Below, one piece after another: positions 1 to 5,730 of a stretch of 5,730 nucleotides of DNA. Location of the stretch: the NCBI GenBank assembly GCA_030635865.1, contig DAOVYA010000117.1, positions 1-5,730 on the forward strand, in the 5' to 3' direction. The stretch comes from Gammaproteobacteria bacterium (GTDB lineage Bacteria > Pseudomonadota > Gammaproteobacteria > UBA9214). Under the pieces are notes generated by a model, which had not been told where the DNA came from, did no database searches, and was given only the letters and a program-made list of their open reading frames with translations. Within the stretch, counting starts at the first letter, position 1, and every line of letters starts with the position of its first letter. A program made the position numbers and the translations under genes.

Positions 1-264
1 GGTACCCGTGGGTGGTCCTTTGGCCTGTCCTACGACAGCTCACCGGTAACGGACAAGAACAGGACCATTGACCTGCCCATGGATGAAACGTGGCAGGCGG
101 GTGCCAGTTATTTCGTGGACAGAAAAAAGCTCTCCTATGCGGTCGGTGCTTCCCTTATGTACCTGGGTGACAGCAAGGTGGACCAGACAGCCCAGGGCGT
201 GCGCTTCAAGGGAGAGTTCGATACCAACCTGGTCTTTTCCCTGGGGGGCACAATACGTTACTGA
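1..264 (+). CDS. FadL/OmpP1-family outer-membrane transport protein, C-terminal fragment (5' end outside the window)
   Basis: The open frame runs in from the window edge and ends at TGA 262-264, leaving 87 residues. Seen: alternating polar/hydrophobic stretches typical of beta strands (for example WSFGLSYDSS near residues 5-14, WQAGASYFVD at 31-40, YAVGASLMYLGD at 46-57) and a terminal aromatic residue (IRY-stop), the usual C-terminal signal for assembly by the BAM machinery. The YDSSPV...NRTIDLPMDETW segment resembles the conserved penultimate-strand region of OmpP1/FadL/TodX-type proteins, which take hydrophobic compounds such as long-chain fatty acids or aromatics across the outer membrane. 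Family members are usually about 400-450 residues, so roughly four fifths of the gene lies upstream. An internal ATG at 79 is not the start, because the reading frame and family similarity extend upstream of it. The substrate cannot be read from this fragment. A role linked to the downstream metal-type cluster is not indicated. Confidence 0.8.
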   Translation, partial: GTRGWSFGLSYDSSPVTDKNRTIDLPMDETWQAGASYFVDRKKLSYAVGASLMYLGDSKVDQTAQGVRFKGEFDTNLVFSLGGTIRY

Positions 265-402
265 CTTAAAAGGGGCCGGATACATTTTTCGAATTAGATC
301 AGAACTTGCAGCCCATTTGAGAGCGCAAAAATAAAGTCACATGCCCCTTCCCCAGGGTTCCGGGTAATGTCCATTTCACCTGAACAGGAACCGAAAATAA
401 TA
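265..402 (+). other. Leader/intergenic region before the ABC cluster; no clear signal
   Basis: This stretch separates the porin stop from the preferred ATG of the binding-protein gene. I see no GC-rich hairpin followed by a T run, so no intrinsic terminator for the porin is supported. A TTGCAG at 306-311 and an AATAAA at 330-335, 18 bp apart, could be read as a poor sigma-70 promoter, but the match is too weak to call. I found no clean A+T-rich dyad of the kind bound by the zinc regulator Zur. If the cluster has its own promoter, this is the most likely place for it. Confidence 0.35.
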
Positions 403-1296
403 ATGCTTGCTCGTGTCGTTCTCCGGGTGATCCTGTGTGCTGTACTCTCCGCACCGGCGTTGGCGGTCGGACAGGACAGGCTGTCCATTTACACGGTTAA
501 CTACCCGCTACAGTATTTTGCGCAACGCATCGCGGCCGAACATGCAGATGTCGTGTTTCCCGCACCCGCTGACGAGGACCCCGCCTTCTGGCAGCCCTCC
601 GTGGAAATCATCACCGGCTATCAAAAGGCCGACCTGATCCTGCTCAATGGTGCGAACTATGCGAAATGGGTCAATCGGGTTTCTCTGCCACGGCGCACGC
701 TGGTGGATACCTCGGCGGCTTTCCGGGATCACTATATCCATGTAAAAGCGGGGACAACACACAGTCACGGCCCCGGTGGGGAACATTCCCATACCGGTAT
801 CGCCTTTACGACCTGGCTGGATTTCAGGCAGGCGGCGGAGCAGGCGCGGGCAATCACTGGCGCGATGACACGAAAGCAGCCGGCGTTGGAGGTAGTCTTC
901 GAGCGCAATTTTGCAGCGCTGGAAGCCGATCTCCTGGATCTCGATAAACAGATTCAATCGATTGTGGCGAACAAAACGGATCTGCCCCTGGTGGCGTCGC
1001 ATCCGGTTTACCAGTATTTTCAGCGCCGTTACGGGCTTAACTTGCAAAGCGTTATATGGGAACCGGACGAAGTCTCGGGCGAAGCACAATGGGCCGGGTT
1101 GGAACGAACCCTCAAGGAACATCCGGCCAGCTGGATGATATGGGAGGGCGAGCCACATCCGCAAAGCGTAAAGCGACTGCGTGGCCTGGGCGTGGGAAGC
1201 ATCGTGTTCAATCCCGCAGGTAACCGGCCGGAAGAGGGCGATTTCCTCACGGTGATGCGGCAAAATGTAAAGCATCTACAGCGGGTTTTTAAATGA
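403..1296 (+). CDS. ZnuA/TroA-like periplasmic metal-binding protein with His-rich loop and altered ligand motifs
   Basis: Predicted 297-residue periplasmic solute-binding protein of the zinc/manganese cluster (TroA/ZnuA fold). From ATG 403 the protein opens with a clean signal peptide (Arg-rich start, hydrophobic core, likely cleavage after ALA at 19-21); there is no lipobox, so it should be soluble. An in-frame ATG at 367 would add 12 residues containing two Glu ahead of the signal peptide, so 403 is preferred, though neither start has a strong ribosome site. Recognisable elements: DPAFWQPS (59-66) where the family has DPHxYxP; a His-rich loop HSHGPGGEHSH (120-130); TTWLDF (136-141) where the family has HxWLDP; a retained SHP histidine (H200) before YQYFQRRYGL; and IWEGEP (246-251) in the C-terminal lobe. 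The first two canonical His ligands are therefore absent (Ala61 and Thr136). It lies 16 bp before the next gene. Metal binding is inferred; zinc is the best guess because of the His loop. Confidence 0.82.
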   Translation: MLARVVLRVILCAVLSAPALAVGQDRLSIYTVNYPLQYFAQRIAAEHADVVFPAPADEDPAFWQPSVEIITGYQKADLILLNGANYAKWVNRVSLPRRTLVDTSAAFRDHYIHVKAGTTHSHGPGGEHSHTGIAFTTWLDFRQAAEQARAITGAMTRKQPALEVVFERNFAALEADLLDLDKQIQSIVANKTDLPLVASHPVYQYFQRRYGLNLQSVIWEPDEVSGEAQWAGLERTLKEHPASWMIWEGEPHPQSVKRLRGLGVGSIVFNPAGNRPEEGDFLTVMRQNVKHLQRVFK

Positions 1297-1300
1297 ACGG

Positions 1301-1306
1301 TAAGGA
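1301..1306 (+). promoter_or_regulatory. Strong ribosome binding site that supports a TTG start
   Basis: TAAGGA matches the anti-Shine-Dalgarno complement over six bases and lies 6 nt before TTG 1313. The first in-frame ATG (1325) would be 18 nt away, which is too far. This decides in favour of the TTG start for the 621-residue protein. Confidence 0.65.
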
Positions 1307-1312
1307 TTACTG

Positions 1313-3178
1313 TTGATTCACCATATGTTGCATTCTTTATGGAGTATTTTTTCTCGAGCAGTCCTGCTGCTCGCGGTTTTTTTATTGCCGTTGGAAAGCC
1401 ACGCCGACTGGATCAACCTCACGGGGGCGGAGACTGCACCCAACATCGCCGAGATCTATGTGCTGGAAGACAGGGTGAAACTAACCCTGGAAGTTTATGT
1501 ACGCGATCTCGAGACGTTCGAGGATTTGATACCGGACGATTGGGTAAAGGATAGCGCCACCGAAAGGCCGTCGCTGGAAGCGCGAATGCAGCATTTTGCG
1601 AATCGTACCCTCCAGGTGGTGACGGAATCCGGCGAAAAGCTGCCTGCCAGGCTTGAGCTGGTCGAGCCGCGGATGCGGGTCAACCGCAAGTCCCCCTATG
1701 CCGGAATGATCAACCCAATGACGCGCCAGCGGGTACCCGAGGCGCCGGCGGACAAGCGCGTGCTCTATGCCGAGATCAGCTACCCGTTCCAGCAGCGTCC
1801 CGCCGAACTGACCTTTATCCCGCCGCAGGACGAGGAAGGCCGGGCCAATGTCAGCATCGGCTTTATTGCCTATCACAAGTCTGTGCCCATTATCGATTTT
1901 CGTTACCTGGGTGCGCCAGCGCGGGTAGTGCTGGACTGGGACGATCCCTGGTATACGAAATTTGATAACCCCAACCTCAAGCGGCATCACAAGTCTGCCC
2001 TGATGTCGTTTCTCTACGTGGAGCCTTACGAGGTTCGTCACGAGATACTGACCCGGGTCAAAGACATGGGGGAGTGGATGGACCTTGGTCTGCGCGGCGA
2101 TGAGTACATCGAGCTGGATGAGTTGGAGGGGCTTAAGCAACGTATCGGCGAGTTCCTGCTACAAAAAAATCCAGTACGAATTGATAGTAAAGAGATCAAG
2201 CCGATTCTGGACCGGACTAACTACGTCAAGGTGTCACTTACCGGAATCAAGCTGGTGGAGGTGCCCGAGCGACTGGAGATCTCCACCGCCATTGTCGGCG
2301 TTATCATCACCTACCTGACAGACGGTCCGCCGCAGGAAGCAACGGTGGGCTGGGAGCTGTTTACCGACCAGGTGCAGCGCGTACCCGCCCCGGCGACCGA
2401 TCCCGCGGGACCTTTACAGACCTTTCTGACCCCGGATGACAGCGTCCACACCTGGACGAATTTCCTCAAGAACTACACTGTACCGACGGTGCAGGAGGTC
2501 ACGGTGCGGGGCTCCCTGGGTGAGATGAAGCTTCCGGTTGGTACGCTTGCTGCGTTGGTTCTGTTATTGCCGCTCGGCGGGTTGCTGGTTCGCCGATTCC
2601 GGCGCGGTGCGCCGGTGAAGGGGATAGTGGCTGCCGCCGTGGTGCTGGTCGTCGGGGGTATTGCGAGTTATCCATACGCGCAGGTGGCCTTCGCGCGTCC
2701 TTCCATGGTGGCCGGTGACCTGGAAGATGAACAGTCGAAAGCATTGTTGCAGACATTGTTGAAAAACGTCTACCGCGCCTTCGACTTTCGTGAGGAAGAG
2801 GATGTCTACGATAAGCTGGCGCTGACCGTGAAGGGCGAGCTGTTAGCGGAACTCTACCTGCAGAACCGCAAGTCCTTTGCGATTAAAAAGGCCGGCGGTG
2901 CACAGGCAAAGATCAGGGAAGTCGATATTCAGCAGGCGCAGGCAAGACGGCTGGAGGGTGGTTCGCTGGGCTACGCAATCACGGGACGCTGGACAGCACT
3001 TGGCACGGTTGGGCATTGGGGACATATACATACGCGGCAGAACCTCTACGATGCCGTGATAACGGTCGATGCGATGGATGGCCGCTGGAAGATCACGGAT
3101 CTTGAACTACTGGAAGAACGGCGCATTGATCCGAATGCGCCTGTTACGACAGCTGTATCGGCAGCAGGTAAACTCTGA
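1313..3178 (+). CDS. Unrecognised 621-residue envelope protein: signal peptide, large periplasmic domain, two membrane helices, periplasmic C-terminal domain
   Basis: I do not recognise a named family. Translation probably starts at TTG 1313, supported by TAAGGA 6 nt upstream. Seen: a signal peptide (hydrophobic core 16-26, likely cleavage after SHA at 29-31); a large, mostly beta-rich region at about 32-404; two hydrophobic helices at about 407-426 and 435-452 joined by a basic loop (RRFRRGAPVKG); and a C-terminal alpha/beta domain at about 465-605. By the positive-inside rule the basic loop is cytoplasmic, so both domains face the periplasm. The C-terminal domain has a His cluster, GHWGHIHTR (His568, 571, 573), just before a strand-rich end (YDAVITVDAMDGRWKITDLELL) that looks like a small NTF2/Tim44-like fold, though that resemblance is weak. 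HH also occurs at 225-226. Its place between a metal-type binding protein and an ABC ATPase/permease pair suggests an accessory subunit, perhaps a docking or metal-handover protein. That role is inference only. Confidence 0.8.
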   Translation: MIHHMLHSLWSIFSRAVLLLAVFLLPLESHADWINLTGAETAPNIAEIYVLEDRVKLTLEVYVRDLETFEDLIPDDWVKDSATERPSLEARMQHFANRTLQVVTESGEKLPARLELVEPRMRVNRKSPYAGMINPMTRQRVPEAPADKRVLYAEISYPFQQRPAELTFIPPQDEEGRANVSIGFIAYHKSVPIIDFRYLGAPARVVLDWDDPWYTKFDNPNLKRHHKSALMSFLYVEPYEVRHEILTRVKDMGEWMDLGLRGDEYIELDELEGLKQRIGEFLLQKNPVRIDSKEIKPILDRTNYVKVSLTGIKLVEVPERLEISTAIVGVIITYLTDGPPQEATVGWELFTDQVQRVPAPATDPAGPLQTFLTPDDSVHTWTNFLKNYTVPTVQEVTVRGSLGEMKLPVGTLAALVLLLPLGGLLVRRFRRGAPVKGIVAAAVVLVVGGIASYPYAQVAFARPSMVAGDLEDEQSKALLQTLLKNVYRAFDFREEEDVYDKLALTVKGELLAELYLQNRKSFAIKKAGGAQAKIREVDIQQAQARRLEGGSLGYAITGRWTALGTVGHWGHIHTRQNLYDAVITVDAMDGRWKITDLELLEERRIDPNAPVTTAVSAAGKL

Positions 3179-3182
3179 AGTG

Positions 3183-3270
3183 CCGTCATTGCGAGCGAAG
3201 CGCGGCAATCCCGTAATCAGGAGTCAGTCATTTAAAGATTGCTTCGTCACGTTGTTCCTCGCAATGACGG
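3183..3270. repeat. 88-bp palindromic intergenic repeat (MITE-like, CGTCATTGCGAG ends)
   Basis: The outer 13 bp, CCGTCATTGCGAG (3183-3195), are perfectly inverted at 3258-3270. The inner ends of the arms also match as inverted GCAATC (3205-3210) and GATTGC (3237-3242), leaving a 26-nt centre. The left arm is 28 bp and the right 34 bp, so the left looks shortened by about 6 bp. Each arm is itself a small palindrome (ATTGC...GCAAT at 3188-3209 and 3238-3265), so the transcript could fold as one long hairpin or two short ones. From memory, CGTCATTGCGAG...GCAATC repeats are common between genes in many bacteria. No target-site duplication is visible. It begins 4 bp after the preceding stop codon. 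Confidence 0.8.
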
Positions 3271-3315
3271 GTTAATTTATGTTTCCTCGGGTCATTGAGG
3301 TTTATGGGTGACAGC

Positions 3316-3984
3316 ATGATAGAGATCCGCGCACTCGAATTTACTTATCCCGATTCCGACTTCTTCCTGCGGATTCCGTCTTTTCAGATCGATAAGCAGG
3401 AGAAGGTGGCGGTGATTGGTCCCAGCGGGTCAGGCAAGACCACGTTGCTGAACCTGGTGGCTGGTATCCTGGTACCCGAACACGGGACAGTGCGTTGTGG
3501 TGGTAGCGATATCAGCGCATTGGGTGATGCCGCCCGCCGCGATTTTCGTATCACTCGCATCGGTTTCGTCTTCCAGGATTTTGAGTTGCTTGATTATCTG
3601 GGTATGCTGGATAACGTCCTGCATCCCTACCGAATCTCGAAGGCACTCAAGCTGACTCGCGAAGTGCGCGAACGGGCAGGGGACTTGTTGCAACAGATGG
3701 GTCTTGGCGACAAACTGACGCACGGGGTGGGACGGTTGTCCCAGGGTGAGAAACAGCGCGTGGCCATATGCCGAGCCCTGTTGCCTTCACCGCAACTGGT
3801 GCTTGCCGACGAGGCGACAGGCAACCTCGACCCGCGCAACAAGGGACACATCCTGGATCTGCTGTTCGAGGCCGTGCAGGCTCATGGTTCTACCTTGCTT
3901 GCCGTTACCCACGATCACGAACTGCTGCCCCGTTTTGACCGCACCATCGATTTCAATGACTTTCTCGGTGGAACGGGAAGCTGA
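3316..3984 (+). CDS. ABC transporter ATP-binding protein, LolD/MacB type
   Basis: A complete nucleotide-binding subunit of 222 residues, the normal size for stand-alone LolD/FtsE-type ATPases. All motifs are present: Walker A GPSGSGKTT (35-43), Q-loop VFQDF with Gln87, signature LSQGEKQ (141-147; a variant of LSGGQ), Walker B LVLADE (161-166) with catalytic Glu166, D-loop NLD (170-172) and H-loop His199 in VTHDH. It should be a cytoplasmic active ATPase that dimerises beneath the membrane permease encoded next. Start choice: ATG 3316 gives the N-terminus MIEIRALEFTYP expected for the family; ATG 3304 and TTG 3295 are in frame and possible. The GAGG at 3297-3300 is too close to 3304 and too far from 3316 to settle it. 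The stop overlaps the permease start (TGATG), implying translational coupling. The palindromic repeat upstream could separate its expression from that of the first two genes. Confidence 0.93.
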   Translation: MIEIRALEFTYPDSDFFLRIPSFQIDKQEKVAVIGPSGSGKTTLLNLVAGILVPEHGTVRCGGSDISALGDAARRDFRITRIGFVFQDFELLDYLGMLDNVLHPYRISKALKLTREVRERAGDLLQQMGLGDKLTHGVGRLSQGEKQRVAICRALLPSPQLVLADEATGNLDPRNKGHILDLLFEAVQAHGSTLLAVTHDHELLPRFDRTIDFNDFLGGTGS

Positions 3985-5162
3985 TGGACAGCTTGTATAT
4001 TGCCTGGAAGTACATCAGCTTCTACAAGGCGCGTACGGCGACACTGGTTGCCTGCGTAACGCTGATCGCTGTTTTGCCACTGGCGCTGGAGTTATTGCTG
4101 GACGAGAGCGAGCAGCAGTTATTGTCGCGCGCGGATTCGACCCCGCTGTTGCTGGGTACAAAGGGGAGTTCGCTGGACCTGGTGATGAACGGCCTGTACT
4201 TTGATGACGAAGTGCCTGAACTTATTTCCATGAGCGCGGTGGACGCGATCGATGCATCCGGTTTGGCGACACCCATCCCCTTGTATATACGTTTTCAGGC
4301 GCGTGGGTTTCCAATTGTCGGAACGAGTCTGGATTATTTTGACTTCCGCGGGTTGCGTATTGCACAGGGCCGCCAGCTGGCTCTGCTCGGTGAGTGCGTC
4401 ATTGGTGCCGAGGTGGCCGAACGGCTTGGACTATCCCCCGGAGACAGTTTGTTGTCATCACCGGAGACCCTGTTTGACCTTGCGGGTGTCTATCCGCTAA
4501 AGATGAAAGTAGTCGGTGTACTGGCGCGCAGCTACACGCCGGACGACCTGGCAGTGCTGGTCGATCTGAAAACCGCCTGGGTGGTGCAGGGGCTGGTGCA
4601 TGGTCATGAGGATGTGACCCGGACCAGGGATGCCAGTGTGGTCATGAAGCGGGGTGAAGGTAATGTCATTGCCAACGCCAAACTGGTGGAATACACCGAG
4701 ATATCGTCGGAAAACATCGACAGCTTTCATTTTCACGGGACCCCGGATGACTACCCGCTAACCGCCGTACTGGCGCTGCCAGATCATGAGCGCTCCGGCA
4801 CCATCCTGCGCGGGCGCTATCTCGATGCGGAGAGTCCTTACCAGCTCGTGGTGCCCGGCGATGTCATCGATGGTCTTCTGGCCAATATCTTCCGCATCAA
4901 AAATGTTCTGGATGCTGTGATACTCCTGGTCGGGATCGCGACTGCCCTGGCACTGATACTGGTGTTCGCCCTGTCACTCAGGCTGCGTAAACGTGAGATC
5001 CTCACCGTATTCCGGATAGGCGGCAGTCGCTCGACGATAACTCGTCTTCTGGCGGCGGAAATCGCAATCATTCTGCTGGTGAGTGGGCTGTTCTGTGCGG
5101 TGGCCATTGCCGTTGTCGATCGTTATAGCAATGGCTTGGTAAGAAGTCTCTTCATTGGATAA
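3984..5162 (+). CDS. FtsX/MacB-type ABC transporter permease with only three evident membrane helices
   Basis: A 392-residue membrane subunit, paired with the preceding ATPase through a one-base stop/start overlap. Seen: a short cytoplasmic N-terminus, helix 1 at about 19-38, a large periplasmic region at about 40-305, helix 2 at about 309-331, a cytoplasmic coupling segment RKREILTVFRIGGSRSTITR (335-354) very like the RxREIGLLRAxGxS motif of FtsX-domain permeases, and helix 3 at about 355-378. The protein stops 14 residues later. LolC/E, MacB and FtsX proteins have a fourth helix here, and none is visible in this frame or encoded just downstream. The periplasmic region carries His pairs at GLVHGHED (His206, His208) and FHFHG (His249, His251), possible metal contacts given the ZnuA-like gene in the cluster. 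This class usually moves substrates at the outer face of the inner membrane by mechanotransmission rather than through a classical channel. Substrate and direction are unknown. Confidence 0.88.
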   Translation: MDSLYIAWKYISFYKARTATLVACVTLIAVLPLALELLLDESEQQLLSRADSTPLLLGTKGSSLDLVMNGLYFDDEVPELISMSAVDAIDASGLATPIPLYIRFQARGFPIVGTSLDYFDFRGLRIAQGRQLALLGECVIGAEVAERLGLSPGDSLLSSPETLFDLAGVYPLKMKVVGVLARSYTPDDLAVLVDLKTAWVVQGLVHGHEDVTRTRDASVVMKRGEGNVIANAKLVEYTEISSENIDSFHFHGTPDDYPLTAVLALPDHERSGTILRGRYLDAESPYQLVVPGDVIDGLLANIFRIKNVLDAVILLVGIATALALILVFALSLRLRKREILTVFRIGGSRSTITRLLAAEIAIILLVSGLFCAVAIAVVDRYSNGLVRSLFIG

Positions 5163-5218
5163 TGTCCGACTCCGGTTGCGTCCTGGCGCGAAATTGGATT
5201 TTCTCTGTGAATGCTGAA
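5163..5218. other. Short convergent intergenic region without a visible terminator
   Basis: These 56 bp separate the stop codons of the plus-strand permease and the minus-strand fabB. I see no GC-rich stem with a T run on either strand, so termination may be Rho-dependent or the transcripts may overlap. Confidence 0.4.
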
Positions 5219-5730
5219 CTAGCTATCCTGCCAGCGCCTGAAGACCAGGGTGGCGTTGGTGCCGCCAAAGCCAAAGCTGTTGGACATCATGGTGTTCACG
5301 CCGGCATTGTCGATACGTTCACGTATGATCGGGAAACCTGCACCTGCAGGGTCAAGCTCGGTGATGTTGGCCGATTCGGCAAGGAAGTCTTCCTGCATCA
5401 TGAGCAAGGAAAAGATGGCTTCATGTACCCCGGCAGCACCCAGAGAATGCCCTGACAGGGACTTGGTCGAACTGATCTTCGGAAGCTTGTCGCCAAAGAC
5501 TGTGCGCATGGCTTCCAGTTCACGCATATCACCGACCGGGGTACTGGTGCCATGGGCATTGATATAGTCAATAGGCTCTTCAACAGTGGCCATGGCCTGC
5601 TGCATGCAGCGTACTGCACCTTCACCGGATGGCTGTACCATGTCGTAACCATCAGACGTGGCACCGTAGCCAACGAGTTCAGCGTAGATTTTTGCCCCAC
5701 GCTGTTTGGCATGTTCAAGTTCTTCCAGCA
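5219..5730 (-). CDS. fabB: Beta-ketoacyl-ACP synthase I (KAS I), C-terminal part; 5' end outside the window
   Basis: The minus-strand frame enters at 5730 and ends at TAG 5221-5219, giving about 170 residues of a protein that is normally about 405 long. FabB condenses malonyl-ACP with acyl-ACP in cytoplasmic type II fatty acid synthesis, and is needed for the unsaturated branch. Seen in order: [29 protein letters not shown], with the GYGATSDG stretch typical of KAS enzymes; [10 protein letters not shown]; the catalytic-His motif [11 protein letters not shown] (His codon 5554-5552); [15 protein letters not shown] with catalytic Lys (5464-5462) and second His (5449-5447); and the closing [14 protein letters not shown] motif. 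The active-site Cys lies upstream, outside the window. Line-by-line resemblance to E. coli FabB is high, in particular [23 protein letters not shown] and [15 protein letters not shown], favouring FabB over FabF. The gene often follows fabA, which cannot be checked here. It is convergent with the ABC cluster and probably functionally unrelated. Confidence 0.95.
   Translation of the reverse strand, partial: LEELEHAKQRGAKIYAELVGYGATSDGYDMVQPSGEGAVRCMQQAMATVEEPIDYINAHGTSTPVGDMRELEAMRTVFGDKLPKISSTKSLSGHSLGAAGVHEAIFSLLMMQEDFLAESANITELDPAGAGFPIIRERIDNAGVNTMMSNSFGFGGTNATLVFRRWQDS

Noticed and set aside
270..349. Inverted repeat AAGGGGC (270-276) / GCCCCTT (343-349)
   Set aside because: Only 7 bp with 66 bp between the arms and no further pairing or T run, so chance is the best explanation.
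265..402. Possible Zur operator before the binding-protein gene
   Set aside because: Expected for a zinc-regulated cluster, but I could not find a convincing A+T-rich dyad. A motif search with a lineage-specific Zur matrix would be needed.
508..1275. Long minus-strand open frame (255 codons) opposite the binding-protein gene
   Set aside because: The plus-strand product has a signal peptide and clear family motifs. The antisense product shows no domain, has unusual composition and is what a G+C-rich gene produces on its other strand.
1481..2140. Minus-strand open frame of 219 codons inside the 621-residue gene
   Set aside because: No recognisable motif or ribosome site, and it lies wholly within a plus-strand frame that has a good start, a signal peptide and sensible topology.
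3069..3275. Small plus-strand open frame running into the palindromic repeat
   Set aside because: It overlaps the end of the 621-residue gene in another frame, and its tail is simply translated repeat sequence.
3285..3300. CCTC...GAGG mini-hairpin (3285-3288 with 3297-3300) that could mask the ATPase ribosome site
   Set aside because: A 4-bp stem with an 8-nt loop is too weak to claim as regulatory.
3746..4204. Plus-strand open frame spanning the ATPase/permease junction
   Set aside because: It is a shifted reading of the ATPase C-terminus and the permease N-terminus, both of which are well supported in their own frames.
5162..5455. Plus-strand open frame starting at the permease stop (TAATG)
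   Set aside because: It runs opposite fabB, whose conserved motifs are unambiguous. Its start overlap with the permease stop looks like chance.

Overview
The window looks like a chromosomal stretch from a gammaproteobacterium of moderate-to-high G+C (judged by eye). The best taxonomic clue is the 3' end of an E. coli-type fabB on the minus strand, supported by a FadL/OmpP1-type outer-membrane porin end on the plus strand. I cannot name the species.

Layout: (1) 1-264, plus strand, the C-terminal 87 residues of a FadL/OmpP1-family outer-membrane protein. (2) 265-402, a leader region with no convincing terminator or promoter. (3) 403-5162, a four-gene plus-strand cluster: a ZnuA/TroA-like periplasmic metal-binding protein with a His-rich loop; a 621-residue unrecognised membrane-anchored periplasmic protein read from a TTG codon; a LolD/MacB-type ABC ATPase; and an FtsX/MacB-type permease whose ATG overlaps the ATPase stop by one base. 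An 88-bp inverted-repeat element (3183-3270) of the CGTCATTGCGAG type sits between genes two and three. (4) 5219-5730, minus strand, the convergent 3' part of fabB, 56 bp from the permease stop.

The main point of interest is the cluster. ZnuA-like binding proteins normally work with a ZnuB-type multi-spanning permease and a ZnuC ATPase. Here the only transporter genes next to the binding protein encode a mechanotransmission-type (LolCDE/MacB/FtsX-like) ABC pair, with no MacA-like adaptor or TolC in view. The binding protein lacks two of the three usual metal-ligand histidines at the motif positions but has a His-rich loop. The permease and the unrecognised protein also carry small His clusters on segments predicted to face the periplasm. 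My inference is an envelope system that captures or hands over a transition metal, most likely zinc, comparable in concept to the zinc-regulated ZrgABCDE system of Vibrio cholerae. Substrate and direction are not shown by the sequence. The fadL-like and fabB genes are probably just neighbours.
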